A stretch of 47,690 bases of DNA from Anaerolineae bacterium (GCA_014879665.1 JACSRP010000147.1:1-47690), one strand, 5' to 3'; counted from the first letter of the stretch, positions 1 through 8,689 are shown. Notes: generated by a model from the sequence alone, not told the origin. Numbers and translations: made by a program.

Positions 1-1
1 G

Positions 2-943
2 ACGGGGCCAATGGTCAATGGCTCGCGCCGCGTACAGGTGCGGGTGACGCCGGTGGACGATCTTCAGGTATGGGGCGCAGATGGCGGCGTATGGAGTTTT
101 AGTGAACATCCCGACGGCTGGATTCCCGGTCTCAGCGCCTCACTGGATTATGCGCGTCAGGTGCGCCTGCCCTTCACCAGCGTACAACCTTCGTTGGCAC
201 AGACCACGCTGGCATGGGGCGGCTTTGCGAATGCCGTCGAAGCGATCACCGCTAATGGCGAGCCGTTAGACTGGACCGCGCTTCAGGCATACATGGAAAA
301 TGAGCGCCTTTCGCTGGCGCTGCCGCATCCGGGGCGCTCACTGGCGGGGCTGGCGACGGCACTTTCCGGCGCAGGCGCGTTTCATGATGCCTCCACGCTG
401 GAGGGATCAGCGGTGACGGCTTCCACCTTCCGAACGTGGTTAGTAGAGATGTTGGGGCATGTCCCTAATTTCAACACGTTGGGCGCGCTGCCCGCAGAGA
501 CGCTGGCGGCCCGCGGGCAGTCTGCCGGGGCAGTGGCGCTGCTTCCCGAAAGCCAGTGGCTGACCAACCTGCGCGGTCAGCTGGTCAATGCGTCAAATCC
601 GGTGGTCTTGAGCTATCCTGAATACAACGTAAATTTTGATTTTCCGCTGGCAATGTGGTTTGACTCAGCCACCGTTGAGCATCCCGATCCCGATGACTCA
701 AGCAGGCAGTCGGCGGTGATCGCCTTCGGCAATTTCGCCAGCAGTCCGGCGCAGCAGGCGAGAGCGGCAGCATTTGGCCTGCGCCCGGCTGTGGGCGAGC
801 TAGAAGCGGGAAGCGCCGGATTATTCGATGCTGGCCTGCCCTATGGCGCGGCGCTTGAACTGCCCGCCAACTTCAATGTGACCCCGCCCTCGCGCACAGA
901 CCTATTGGCGTTGATCGGCGCGATCAATCAGGCAGTGAGATAA
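2..943 (+). CDS. Solute-binding-like protein, 5' end cut by window
   Basis: The frame is open from base 2, so the true start and any signal peptide lie outside the window. About 313 residues are visible. The visible part reads like the C-terminal two thirds of a type 2 periplasmic-binding fold: a WGGF segment near residue 70, a LPHPGRS segment near residue 105, and a late segment of the type that closes such lobes (FPLAMWFDSATV, then FGNFASSPAQQ). The next gene downstream has the same kind of domain plus a vWA domain and lies 98 bases away, so the two probably act together at the cell surface. No permease or ATPase partner adjoins. The family call is inference; the coding call is firm. Confidence 0.75.
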   Translation, partial: TGPMVNGSRRVQVRVTPVDDLQVWGADGGVWSFSEHPDGWIPGLSASLDYARQVRLPFTSVQPSLAQTTLAWGGFANAVEAITANGEPLDWTALQAYMENERLSLALPHPGRSLAGLATALSGAGAFHDASTLEGSAVTASTFRTWLVEMLGHVPNFNTLGALPAETLAARGQSAGAVALLPESQWLTNLRGQLVNASNPVVLSYPEYNVNFDFPLAMWFDSATVEHPDPDDSSRQSAVIAFGNFASSPAQQARAAAFGLRPAVGELEAGSAGLFDAGLPYGAALELPANFNVTPPSRTDLLALIGAINQAVR

Positions 944-950
944 GCCTAAA

Positions 951-1022
951 AGTGATGCGTAATGGGTGATGGGTCAAGAGTACCCCTGACCGTTTTTTAC
1001 GCATCACGCAGCACCCATTACT
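951..1022. repeat. Imperfect inverted repeat between the two solute-binding genes
   Basis: GTGATGCGT at 952-960 pairs perfectly with ACGCATCAC at 999-1007, and TAATGGGT at 960-967 can pair with ACCCATTA at 1013-1020. The two pairings compete. The element fills most of the 98-base gap and ends just before the ribosome binding site GAGAGG of the next gene. It looks like a dispersed palindromic repeat, but I see no second copy in this window. Confidence 0.5.
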
Positions 1023-1041
1023 TTTTTGTGAGAGGAACCCC

Positions 1042-2799
1042 ATGCGTAAAACCCTTCTCTTTATCCTTTTGGCAGTGTTGTTCACCATCACCGCCTGCGA
1101 CGGCGGCGGCGCGCCAGCAGCGACCAGCGTCGCTTCGGCCTGCGCGAACGGCGCGGTGAATATCAGCGTGCTTTACGCGCCGGAATCTGAGCAGTATATG
1201 CCGCAGGTGATGGGTGACTTCAACCGCGCCTACGCTCAGGGGCGCAACCCAATCACCAACCAGCCGTTGGCGCAGGGCGAACGCACGATCTGCGTGACCG
1301 GCGAAGATGGCAGCAGCGGCACGGTGATGCAGGGCATCGTCAATGCGATCATCGCCCCCAACAACAACAACGTCGCCCGCCCCACTATCTTTGAGCCGTC
1401 GGTCAGCCACTGGCTGGCGCTGGCCAATTACCAGAGCGGCCGGCAGTTATTCGACCTCGCCGCCTCGCGTCCAACAGCCTTAGCGCCCGTGGTCATGGCC
1501 ATCTGGGAAAGCCGCCTAAACGCCATCCGCGAGCATGTCGGCTATCAAGATGTGGGTTGGGAAGAATTGATTGACGTGTTCAACAGCCCCAACGGATGGT
1601 GCGATTACGGCGTGCCGAACTGCCGCCGCTCCGTGTATTACGGGCATACCGATCCGCTGGTCAGTTCTACCGCGCTGTCTACGCTGATTGCCGAGTTTTA
1701 TGCCGCAGCCGAGGCGAACAATATCAACGAAGATCGCCTATCGCTGAATACCGTGCGTAACACCGACGTGCAAAACAGCGTGCGCGCCATCGAAAGCCTG
1801 ATCCGCCATTATTCCTCGCGCACCACCGAGTTCCGCCAGTACATCTCGCAAGGGCCGGATTATCTGGACTTTGTGGCGCTGGAAGAAAATGACGTGATCG
1901 CCATCAATCGCGGGCAAACCCAGTACCAGCCGCCTGAACAATTGGTGGCGCTGTATCCGAAAGAAGGCACCTTCTGGCATGAGCATCCCATGGGCATCGT
2001 CAACGCCGATTGGGTGACGCAGGAACAGCGCGACGCGGCGGCGGTATTCGTGGATTATGTGCTGACTGAGCCGGTGCAGGAATTGATCATGACCTACGGC
2101 TTCCGTCCCGCCAACCCGGACGTGGAAATCGGCTTCCCCTTCGTGCCTGAAAACGGCATTGATCCTGCGGGGCCGTCTATGGTGCTGAACGTGCCCGCGC
2201 CGGACGTGATCGCCGCGGTGCAGCAAAGCTGGGCGTTCGTGAAGAAGCAGGCGGATATTCTGCTGCTGATTGACGTTTCTGGTTCCATGTCCAGCGAAGG
2301 CAAAATCGATCAGGCGCGCGCAGCAGCGGAAGCTTTCCTGAACAGCATCGAGTCGAATAACCGCATCGGGCTGGCAGTATTCAGCGACGAAATTCGCCAA
2401 TTGGTGCCTTTAGATGATGCCGAGCGCAATTACGATGCCATGTACAGCAACATTCGCAGCCTGCGGGCAGCGGGCGGCACTGAACTTTTTCAGGCGCTGA
2501 CCGAGATCGTGAACAGCGTGACCGATGAATCGCAGGATGCAGATCGCATTCGCGCGGTGGTCCTGCTCAGCGACGGCGCAGATACCGGTGATGCAGGCTA
2601 CACGCTGAACGATGCGGTACAGGCCATTGAAGCCAGCCGCAACACGCTGAACCCGGTGATCGTGATCCCGGTAGCCTATGGCAGCGATGCTGACGTGAAC
2701 GCGCTGAATGCCATCGCCCGCGCCAGCGCCACCAGCGTGCAGGCCGGCAATGCGGAGAACATCCTCAGCATCTTGGAGATCATCAGCAGCTTCTTCTAG
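1042..2799 (+). CDS. Lipoprotein: solute-binding-like domain fused to vWA domain
   Basis: A 585-residue exported lipoprotein. The N-terminus is a lipoprotein signal peptide ending in the lipobox TAC at residues 17-19. Residues about 40-370 resemble a type 2 extracellular solute-binding protein (EPSVSHW, then DPLVSSTAL, and late FVDYVLTEPVQELIMTYGFRP). Residues about 404-585 are a von Willebrand A domain with a complete metal-ion adhesion site: DVSGSMS from Asp411, a Thr in GGTEL, and Asp in LLSDGAD. vWA domains bind protein partners through a divalent cation; the solute-binding half may sense a ligand. GAGAGG precedes the ATG by about 6 bases. Fusion of the two domains in one surface protein is less usual than either alone. 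Function unknown. Confidence 0.9.
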   Translation: MRKTLLFILLAVLFTITACDGGGAPAATSVASACANGAVNISVLYAPESEQYMPQVMGDFNRAYAQGRNPITNQPLAQGERTICVTGEDGSSGTVMQGIVNAIIAPNNNNVARPTIFEPSVSHWLALANYQSGRQLFDLAASRPTALAPVVMAIWESRLNAIREHVGYQDVGWEELIDVFNSPNGWCDYGVPNCRRSVYYGHTDPLVSSTALSTLIAEFYAAAEANNINEDRLSLNTVRNTDVQNSVRAIESLIRHYSSRTTEFRQYISQGPDYLDFVALEENDVIAINRGQTQYQPPEQLVALYPKEGTFWHEHPMGIVNADWVTQEQRDAAAVFVDYVLTEPVQELIMTYGFRPANPDVEIGFPFVPENGIDPAGPSMVLNVPAPDVIAAVQQSWAFVKKQADILLLIDVSGSMSSEGKIDQARAAAEAFLNSIESNNRIGLAVFSDEIRQLVPLDDAERNYDAMYSNIRSLRAAGGTELFQALTEIVNSVTDESQDADRIRAVVLLSDGADTGDAGYTLNDAVQAIEASRNTLNPVIVIPVAYGSDADVNALNAIARASATSVQAGNAENILSILEIISSFF

Positions 2800-2807
2800 G
2801 AATATTC

Positions 2808-2865
2808 ACCACAGAGTCACAGAGCGCACAGAGGTTTTTCTCCGTGTCCTCTGTGACTCTGTGGT
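2808..2865. repeat. CACAGAG-type palindromic repeat
   Basis: ACCACAGAGTCACAGAG at 2808-2824 is the reverse complement of the segment at 2849-2865, with a second CACAGAGG at 2827-2834 able to pair with 2848-2855. It lies between convergent genes, so it may also serve as a two-way terminator. A diverged half copy lies near 36989-37005. Confidence 0.75.
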
Positions 2866-2874
2866 TTAATCCCT

Positions 2875-4239
2875 CTAAATCTGCTCGTAGTTCAATCCAT
2901 ACAGTTGAATCGTATCCGCCACAATGGATTGTGTGCCAACAATGAGAATCGTCCCCTCTTTGCCTGCCAATGACTTGGCGAGGTCGAGCGCGGCGGGCAG
3001 GTCTGGCGCAAAACGGCTGTCATCGTTGAAGCGGCGGGCGGTTTCCAGCGCCATCCCGCGCTCCGGCCATGTGAGCGAAACATTGCGCGGCGTTTCGGTC
3101 AGGATCAGCGTTTCGGCGGCGATGCCCAGTTCCTTATACACGCCTACAAAATCTTTATCTTCAGGGATGCCGACGATGGCGATCACCGGGTCGGTCAGCG
3201 TGTCCTGAAGGCTGTGTACCAGCGCCGACGCCGATTCACCATGTACCGCGCCATCCACGAATACCAGCGGCGAGTCCTGTAATTTTTGCATCCGCCCCGG
3301 CCAGATCACGGTGGATAAGCCTTCGCGCACGCGCTCGACATATTCCGCCGATCCATGCGCGATGCCCGGCAAACGGGCGTGCATGTTGCCCGCGCCCTGC
3401 ACCGCCAGCGTGGCATTCTGCACCTGATAACGCCCGTGCAAGGGCAGGTCAATTTCGCCGTAGCGGGTCAGGCTCATGCGTAAACCTGTCGCGGTATCGC
3501 CCAAATATACGCCGGTATCCTGCGCCGCCAGCCAGAAAAACTCGGCATCCAGCGCGTCAGCTTCGGTTTGCAGTACGTTCAGTACTTCGGTCGCCTGCGT
3601 TACGCTGTAAGCATAGCTGTACGGCTTGATAATGCCCGCCTTGTGCCACGCAATACGCTCCACCGTCGGGCCAAGCTGGTGCGGATGCTCCAGCATAATC
3701 GGCGTGAACAGCGACAGCTTATTCGGCACTGTGGCGATATCGTCAAAGCGCCCGCCGCGCCCAACTTCCAGCACCGCGGCATTTACGCTCATCTCGTCAA
3801 ACCATGCCAGCGCAATCGCCAGGAAGATTCCCTGTGGGCTGAAATACTGGTGTTCGCTTAGCGTCGCTTCAATCTCATCAATGTCCGGCGCAAGATCGTT
3901 CAAAATGCGGCAGAGATCGGCTTCAGAAATGGCGCGCCCGTTCACCCGGACGCGCTCGCGCCAGGTGACCAAATGCGGGCTGCTGATCATGCCGGTGGTG
4001 TGCCCTAAATGCCGTAGGATATTGGCGGTCATGGCGGTGGTGCTGCCTTTGCCCTTGCTGCCCGTGACCACCGCATATTCACGGTTGTTCGCCAGCAGGC
4101 CGCGCCGGGTGAGCAGGCGTACCGTCGGCGCCACATCGCGGGTCAGTTCATCCGGCCCGCCCAGCTTGCCGCGCAGCTTGCGCATCGAGCGAAATATATA
4201 GGTGATGGCCTGTTCTTCGTTTTCAAAACGTGCGGGCAT
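2875..4239 (-). CDS. folC: Folylpolyglutamate/dihydrofolate synthase-like Mur ligase
   Basis: A 454-residue ATP-dependent amide ligase of the FolC branch of the Mur ligase family, which joins glutamate to folates (and dihydropteroate in bifunctional forms) in the cytoplasm. The P-loop is TGSKGKGST at residues 59-67, where most FolC proteins have GTNGKGS, so the Asn is replaced by Lys. SPHLVTWRERVRVNG near residue 87 and EVGRGGRFD near residue 157 are family motifs, followed by the KAGIIKP segment. The C-terminal Mur domain ends with ILIVGTQSIVAD. Length is normal. No clear ribosome binding site is visible before the ATG. The family is clear; the exact substrate is less sure because of the variant P-loop. 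Confidence 0.85.
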   Translation of the reverse strand: MPARFENEEQAITYIFRSMRKLRGKLGGPDELTRDVAPTVRLLTRRGLLANNREYAVVTGSKGKGSTTAMTANILRHLGHTTGMISSPHLVTWRERVRVNGRAISEADLCRILNDLAPDIDEIEATLSEHQYFSPQGIFLAIALAWFDEMSVNAAVLEVGRGGRFDDIATVPNKLSLFTPIMLEHPHQLGPTVERIAWHKAGIIKPYSYAYSVTQATEVLNVLQTEADALDAEFFWLAAQDTGVYLGDTATGLRMSLTRYGEIDLPLHGRYQVQNATLAVQGAGNMHARLPGIAHGSAEYVERVREGLSTVIWPGRMQKLQDSPLVFVDGAVHGESASALVHSLQDTLTDPVIAIVGIPEDKDFVGVYKELGIAAETLILTETPRNVSLTWPERGMALETARRFNDDSRFAPDLPAALDLAKSLAGKEGTILIVGTQSIVADTIQLYGLNYEQI

Positions 4240-4394
4240 GGAGCGTCATTCCACAGCATCAGGGATGCGTCTATTGTAGCGTGGATGCCTCCAGAGGCTA
4301 AGTCATAATTATTCCCGTCTCTGCTGTGTCTCGCTTTGCTTCCCCCAACACATTGGGCTGATGGGATTGAAGAGTGAGCGAAAGATTGCTTTGT

Positions 4395-5135
4395 CTATTT
4401 CCGTATCGCCCGCGTATAGACTCTGTTCCGTTTATCTTCGGGCAGGGCAGCGCGCGTGCCGGTCGCTGGATCGTAATTGGGATTCTGCCACACGATCAGG
4501 TTGCCCCAGCCCAACGAGCTTTCTTCATCTACATAATCGGGAATAGACGCGCCAAACACCGGATGAAACCCCTTGATGATCTGCTTGCTCAGGTTGCCAT
4601 CAAAATAGTTGCCTTCAACCACACCCCGCACGTATTCATCGGGCGTGGCTTCGTGGGCGTGCTGGCCGTAGTCTTTGAGCGTGCTTCCAGCCACCATCCC
4701 GCGCAGGTTTAACCATCTGGCTGTGTCAAAACGGGCTTCGATCAGCTTGCCGCCCACGCCCTGCCCCTGATATTGTGGGTTTACATCACTCTCCACACCG
4801 TACAGCCATTCACCATCGGGCACATGCGGCAAAAAACCCTCGCCCACCGTCACCCACCACGGCTCAATTTTCGGATGCTGTGGGTCGAAATGGATACGCA
4901 TGCTAACAGTCACCCCCACGATCTTATCGCCGTGAAAAGCGGTGAACTGGCCTTCCGGGAACACCGTAATATGCTGGCGAAAATGTTCCGGCGTAAAGGT
5001 ATGCTCAAATTCTAACTCGGCGGGGGTGGCATCCATCTTGCCGCCATAGACCAGCGCCATATGCGCAGCCATCTGTTCAGCATACTGCGGTTCCGAAGGC
5101 ACGATGGTAATTTGATCGATAGGGAAGCGGGTCAT
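4395..5135 (-). CDS. GNAT-family N-acetyltransferase
   Basis: A 246-residue acyl-CoA N-acyltransferase. The acetyl-CoA binding motif A is seen as NPQYQGQGVGGKLIEARF near residues 118-135 (the Q-x-x-G-x-G signature), preceded by a strand reading WLYGVESDVNP. The N-terminal half carries FTAFHGDKIVGVTVSM, typical of strands 2-3 of the fold. The protein is longer than a minimal GNAT (about 150), with a C-terminal extension of about 70 residues. It is the last gene of a three-gene minus-strand run, 16 bases after the methyltransferase. The substrate cannot be told from sequence. Confidence 0.8.
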   Translation of the reverse strand: MTRFPIDQITIVPSEPQYAEQMAAHMALVYGGKMDATPAELEFEHTFTPEHFRQHITVFPEGQFTAFHGDKIVGVTVSMRIHFDPQHPKIEPWWVTVGEGFLPHVPDGEWLYGVESDVNPQYQGQGVGGKLIEARFDTARWLNLRGMVAGSTLKDYGQHAHEATPDEYVRGVVEGNYFDGNLSKQIIKGFHPVFGASIPDYVDEESSLGWGNLIVWQNPNYDPATGTRAALPEDKRNRVYTRAIRK

Positions 5136-5151
5136 AGCAAAATAGCCTGCC

Positions 5152-5985
5152 TTATCGTTTTAAGAATACTGCCTGAACCAGTACAACATTGCCTGCTTGC
5201 ATATTTTGACCCAGATTGGCAATCGCTTCATTAATGGCCGGGATAATCAGATGCAGGCCGAGCGCCGGCGGCTGTGCGGGGCTGTTGGCGGCCTGCTCGC
5301 GGAACATGGCGAGCGTTTGCGCGGTCACATCCTGCCAGATCGCTTCATCGAAGCCAAGATCGCTCAATAGGCCGCGAATGGTGTCCGGCAGTTCCATGCT
5401 GCTGATTCCAGCGGTGCTGGCCCACGGCAGCGGGTAGCGTATTTCGCCCGGCACTCCGGCCATAAATTCGTGCATCGCCAGCATACCGCCCGGCTTCAAT
5501 ACCCGCGCAATTTCACGGTAAAGCAGCTGCTTATCAGGAATATTCATCGAACTATGTTGGGTGATCACCGCATCGAAGCTGGCCTCGATGTAGGGCATTT
5601 CTAGCGCGCTGCCATTGTGAAAATGCACCTTGTCACTTAGACCGAGCAGTTCGGTAAGCTGTTCGCCGGCGCGTACAAACTCCGGGGAAAGGTCAAGCAC
5701 TTCGACGGTACAGCCAATTTCGGCGGCAAGGTAACGCGCCGGCCCGCCGACGCCGCCGCCAACATCCAGCAGATAATCGCCCGCGCGAATGCCTGCCATA
5801 TTGGCCAGCCCCAGCGTGGAACGCCAGCCGCCGCTGTGAAAATGATCCGCCGGCGCAAGATCGCGCGGGGTCAGCGCGTGAATGTCTTTTCCAGCAGTTT
5901 TCAGCGCATCAATCAGCGTTTCATATATTGATATGCCGCTGTTATAGTGTGCTTGCACCTGCTGTTCGGTTTCAGACGGCGGCAT
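5152..5985 (-). CDS. SAM-dependent class I methyltransferase
   Basis: A 277-residue methyltransferase. Motif I is LLDVGGGVGGPARYL at residues 72-86, followed by the acidic motif II strand (VEVLDLS), the post-II LSDKVHFHNGSALEMPY segment and motif IV DAVITQHSSMNIPD, with VLKPGGMLAMHEF after it. This order matches the UbiE/sarcosine-dimethylglycine methyltransferase group, which methylates small molecules. The start is the ATG preceded by AGGGA ten bases upstream. It lies 33 bases after the D-threonine-aldolase-like gene and 16 before the GNAT gene, so the three probably form an operon acting on one small amino compound. The substrate is unknown. Confidence 0.85.
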   Translation of the reverse strand: MPPSETEQQVQAHYNSGISIYETLIDALKTAGKDIHALTPRDLAPADHFHSGGWRSTLGLANMAGIRAGDYLLDVGGGVGGPARYLAAEIGCTVEVLDLSPEFVRAGEQLTELLGLSDKVHFHNGSALEMPYIEASFDAVITQHSSMNIPDKQLLYREIARVLKPGGMLAMHEFMAGVPGEIRYPLPWASTAGISSMELPDTIRGLLSDLGFDEAIWQDVTAQTLAMFREQAANSPAQPPALGLHLIIPAINEAIANLGQNMQAGNVVLVQAVFLKR

Positions 5986-6018
5986 GTGATGATTCCCTGT
6001 CTAGTGGATAGGATAGGT

Positions 6019-7062
6019 CTACCACACTTTGCCCCGCGCCGCGACTGCCCACTCCACCTCAATTTCGCCGTCGCGCACGCCGAACAGCCGCTCGTGTAAA
6101 TTGGTGACCACGCAGGTATGCACCGGGATCACATGCACAATTTCGCCCACCTGCGGGCGCCGCTCACAGGCCGTCAGGTCAACATAACCATGTTCTTCAT
6201 TCAGCCGGTAAATTTTCGCGTCGGGGTATTCCACAATGTAGCCGTACCGCCCCTCGTAAACGTCGCTGGATAGGGTCTTGCTGCCGCTGTCGAGGATCGC
6301 GCGTTCGTCGGCGGGGCGGCTAACCACCGTGGTACGCACGGTCATCGCGCAGTTTTCGGGCACGTTCCACCCCCGCCAAACAGTGGTCATATCATTGAAT
6401 ACATAGGTCCCCACGCGCAGTTCGGTCAATTCCGGTACCTCGTGAGCGTGCAGCGCCGCGCCAGTGCCGCCGCCGCTGACCACCTCCACGCCAATGCCCA
6501 GCGCGTCAATATGCGAAATTGTCTCTTGCAGGGCGGGGCGAATGCTAGCGTCACTGGGGTAGATCAGCAGCCCCGCGAAATGCAGGTTTTCATCCGCGGC
6601 AATCTTTTCAGCCAGCGCCACCGCCCGTTCCACCGGTGCCCCCGCGCGATGCTGTTCGCTCTCCAGTTCTACCAGTACGCGCAGGGGAACGCCTGCCATT
6701 TTCGCCGCCGCGCTCAGGCCGTCAACAGTGGTCTGGCTGTCGGCAGAGACGCTCATACGATTGTAAATGGCGAGATCCATCAGCCGGGCGGTCTTTTTCT
6801 CACCAATGATGTTGTAGGGAATTTGAATATCCTCAAAGCCATCGGCAGCGAAAATTTCGGCCTCGCTCACCTTCTGACAGGCGATTCCCACCGCCCCCGC
6901 TGCCAGCTGCATCCGGGCAATATCCGGAATTTTGTGGGTCTTAATGTGCGGGCGAAAAGCCAGCCCCAACCCGTCGCAGCGTTCCTGCATAGCCTCTATG
7001 TTGCGCGTCATGATGTCCAGATCGATCAGCACAGACGGGGTTTCAAGTTCGTTTACATGCAT
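6019..7062 (-). CDS. D-threonine aldolase / D-serine dehydratase-like PLP enzyme
   Basis: A 347-residue fold-type III (alanine-racemase-like) pyridoxal-phosphate enzyme. The N-terminal barrel starts with TPSVLIDLD, and RPHIKTHK at residues 37-44 holds the expected PLP lysine, Lys41. The C-terminal domain carries PVHTC, which in this family supplies the His and Cys that bind a metal, so the active site looks intact. Relatives cleave D-threonine to glycine and acetaldehyde or dehydrate D-serine; which reaction applies here cannot be decided. AGGA stands 8 bases before the ATG. It is the first gene of the operon with the methyltransferase and GNAT genes, and a 16-bp palindrome lies upstream. Confidence 0.85.
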   Translation of the reverse strand: MHVNELETPSVLIDLDIMTRNIEAMQERCDGLGLAFRPHIKTHKIPDIARMQLAAGAVGIACQKVSEAEIFAADGFEDIQIPYNIIGEKKTARLMDLAIYNRMSVSADSQTTVDGLSAAAKMAGVPLRVLVELESEQHRAGAPVERAVALAEKIAADENLHFAGLLIYPSDASIRPALQETISHIDALGIGVEVVSGGGTGAALHAHEVPELTELRVGTYVFNDMTTVWRGWNVPENCAMTVRTTVVSRPADERAILDSGSKTLSSDVYEGRYGYIVEYPDAKIYRLNEEHGYVDLTACERRPQVGEIVHVIPVHTCVVTNLHERLFGVRDGEIEVEWAVAARGKVW

Positions 7063-7124
7063 AATGAGTCCTGGTGTTGAAAAACCGATTAGCAGGTCTA
7101 TTTTATCTACTTTAAATTAGGGAG

Positions 7125-7140
7125 TTACCTATTTAGGTAA
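7125..7140. promoter_or_regulatory. Perfect 16-bp palindrome upstream of the PLP-enzyme operon
   Basis: TTACCTATTTAGGTAA is two perfect 7-base arms around TT. It lies 63 bases upstream of the operon's ATG in an AT-rich stretch, about 20 bases upstream of a TAAAAT -10-like hexamer (minus strand, 7100-7105). This is a good candidate operator for a dimeric regulator, which is not encoded next to it. Confidence 0.5.
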
Positions 7141-7177
7141 ATCTTATTTTGAGCGAAAGCATCCGCAGGTTTCCGCC

Positions 7178-7666
7178 TCAATCGTACAGCGTTTCTAACA
7201 CCATTTCTAGCGCGCGAGTAGCCGTCTGCTGCTTGATCGATTCGCGGTCACCAGACCATAGATTACGCTCCACGCGCGCCGTACCATTCTTGAGCGCGAC
7301 AGCGCTGTAAACCAGCCCCACCGGCTTCTCTGCGCTGCCGCCGCCCGGTCCGGCAATACCCGTCACACTTACGGCGACATCAGCATCGAACAGCGCCAGC
7401 GCCCCTATCGCCATTTCTTCGGCTGTTTGCGGGCTAACCGCGCCGAAACTTTGCAGGGTTTCAGCCCGCACTTTGAGCAAATTTTCTTTGATGCGGTTAG
7501 CGTAGGCCACTACCCCCCCAAGCATAAACCCGCTCGATCCAGACATATTGGTGATGCGATGAGCGATCAAGCCGCCGGTGCAGCTTTCCGCCGTGCAAAG
7601 CCAGATTCCCTTCGCTTGCAGCACCCGGCCTAGCTGATAAACAATCGGATCACTCGCTTCGGCCAT
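7178..7666 (-). CDS. pncC: Nicotinamide-nucleotide amidohydrolase PncC (CinA C-terminal domain)
   Basis: Starting at the internal ATG gives a 162-residue protein that begins exactly like stand-alone PncC proteins. TAESCTGG near residues 25-32 contains the catalytic serine, VTGIAGPGGGS near 95-105 is the second signature, and KPVGLVY follows. The enzyme deamidates NMN to nicotinate mononucleotide in NAD salvage. The reading frame is open further upstream, to 7729 and 7834, but that part overlaps the promoter area of the divergent lipoprotein gene and does not resemble the family. The N-terminal CinA molybdopterin-binding-like domain is absent, as in many bacteria. Confidence 0.88.
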   Translation of the reverse strand: MAEASDPIVYQLGRVLQAKGIWLCTAESCTGGLIAHRITNMSGSSGFMLGGVVAYANRIKENLLKVRAETLQSFGAVSPQTAEEMAIGALALFDADVAVSVTGIAGPGGGSAEKPVGLVYSAVALKNGTARVERNLWSGDRESIKQQTATRALEMVLETLYD

Positions 7667-7825
7667 GATCAGCACCCATTCGCCGTTTATGATTGCGCCA
7701 ATGCTAACGCGCCGTCGCAAATTCGCCATTTTGCACATCCCCAACTTACTGCGCTTACGGTCAAAACGGTTTATACTGTGGGATAATGGTAGGGAATTTG
7801 GGAAATTGAGGGATAGGCCCGAACA

Positions 7826-8689
7826 ATGGGTCATTGGGGTTGGCGACCGCTGATAGTGGCAAGTGTTATCAGCGTGTGGATTGCGGGATGCAACCTCATC
7901 GGCGACTCGCGGGCTTCGCTGGAACCGCCGCCGTCGTACCCTGCGGTGACGCTTACCGTAGGTCGTGCCGCCGACAGGGCAAGCCCGCCCCCGCTTGATT
8001 TCGCCGTAACCCTTGCTATCATCACACCCATCATGCCCTCAGCGCAAGCGACGATTGCCACTGGTAATCCTACGCTGCTAGAATTTGCGACCTCTACCCC
8101 TGTGCCGCTGATCGTCGAAATGCCGATTTGCAGCGGGCGACCGGGCGGCGGTGTGGCCTGCCTTGGCCGAATTGGCAACAATTTACCCTTCGCTGTGGAT
8201 CGCGTGGTGGTGGATGTGGGGCTAATTCGGGGTGACGGTTCCCGTATTTTAGAGTCCGTTGCCATAGAGCAGGGGATGATTCCGTCTGCTGTTTATGCGC
8301 CATATCGGGCATTGTTCGATGTTGATTGGAACGAGATCGTCGGCGTGGCCGCATCGCTGCAAAGTGCGGATATTGCCCCGCTGAACAACGCGTTGGTTTC
8401 ACTGTCGGTGGAGGGCTTAAGCGTCGAATTTGATGGCGCTAATGCTCAGGTTACAGGGGTGATCCTCAATACTGCTGCGGATACGGTCGCGCCAACCCGC
8501 GCAGTCGTGACGCTGATAGATGCCGCCGGTCAGGTCGTCGCTTATCGCGTAATTTCGCTGGAAGCTGAACCTCTGCCCCCCGGTGGCGAAGCCGATTTTG
8601 GCGCTGCGCTGATGCTGCCCCCGCAGGATGCCAATACATTCCTGCGCGCATCCATATATGTAGAAGGTCAGCAAACCCCCGGAAACTAG
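7826..8689 (+). CDS. Lipoprotein of unknown function
   Basis: A 287-residue protein with a lipoprotein signal: a hydrophobic stretch ending in WIAGC, Cys22 being the lipidated residue. A Pro/Ser/Thr-rich linker follows (residues about 35-90). Then come two beta-rich segments. The second (about 190-280), with VTGVILNTAADTVAPTRAVVTLID and PPGGEADF, resembles FxLYD-type domains that decorate bacterial surface lipoproteins. A TATACT/GATAAT-like stretch at about 7771-7786 could be its promoter, and AGG lies 8 bases before the ATG. It is divergent from pncC and its stop overlaps the end of the convergent DinB gene by four bases. Confidence 0.8.
   Translation: MGHWGWRPLIVASVISVWIAGCNLIGDSRASLEPPPSYPAVTLTVGRAADRASPPPLDFAVTLAIITPIMPSAQATIATGNPTLLEFATSTPVPLIVEMPICSGRPGGGVACLGRIGNNLPFAVDRVVVDVGLIRGDGSRILESVAIEQGMIPSAVYAPYRALFDVDWNEIVGVAASLQSADIAPLNNALVSLSVEGLSVEFDGANAQVTGVILNTAADTVAPTRAVVTLIDAAGQVVAYRVISLEAEPLPPGGEADFGAALMLPPQDANTFLRASIYVEGQQTPGN

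Noticed and set aside
1738..2400. A 220-codon minus-strand frame opposite the vWA lipoprotein.
   Set aside because: It is a shadow of a clearly coding frame: the plus strand gives a complete lipoprotein with recognisable motifs, while this one is His/Arg-rich without any domain.
7667..7834. N-terminal extension of PncC by up to 56 residues.
   Set aside because: The extension does not resemble the family, which begins a few residues before the conserved helix, and it would overlap the promoter and start of the divergent lipoprotein gene.
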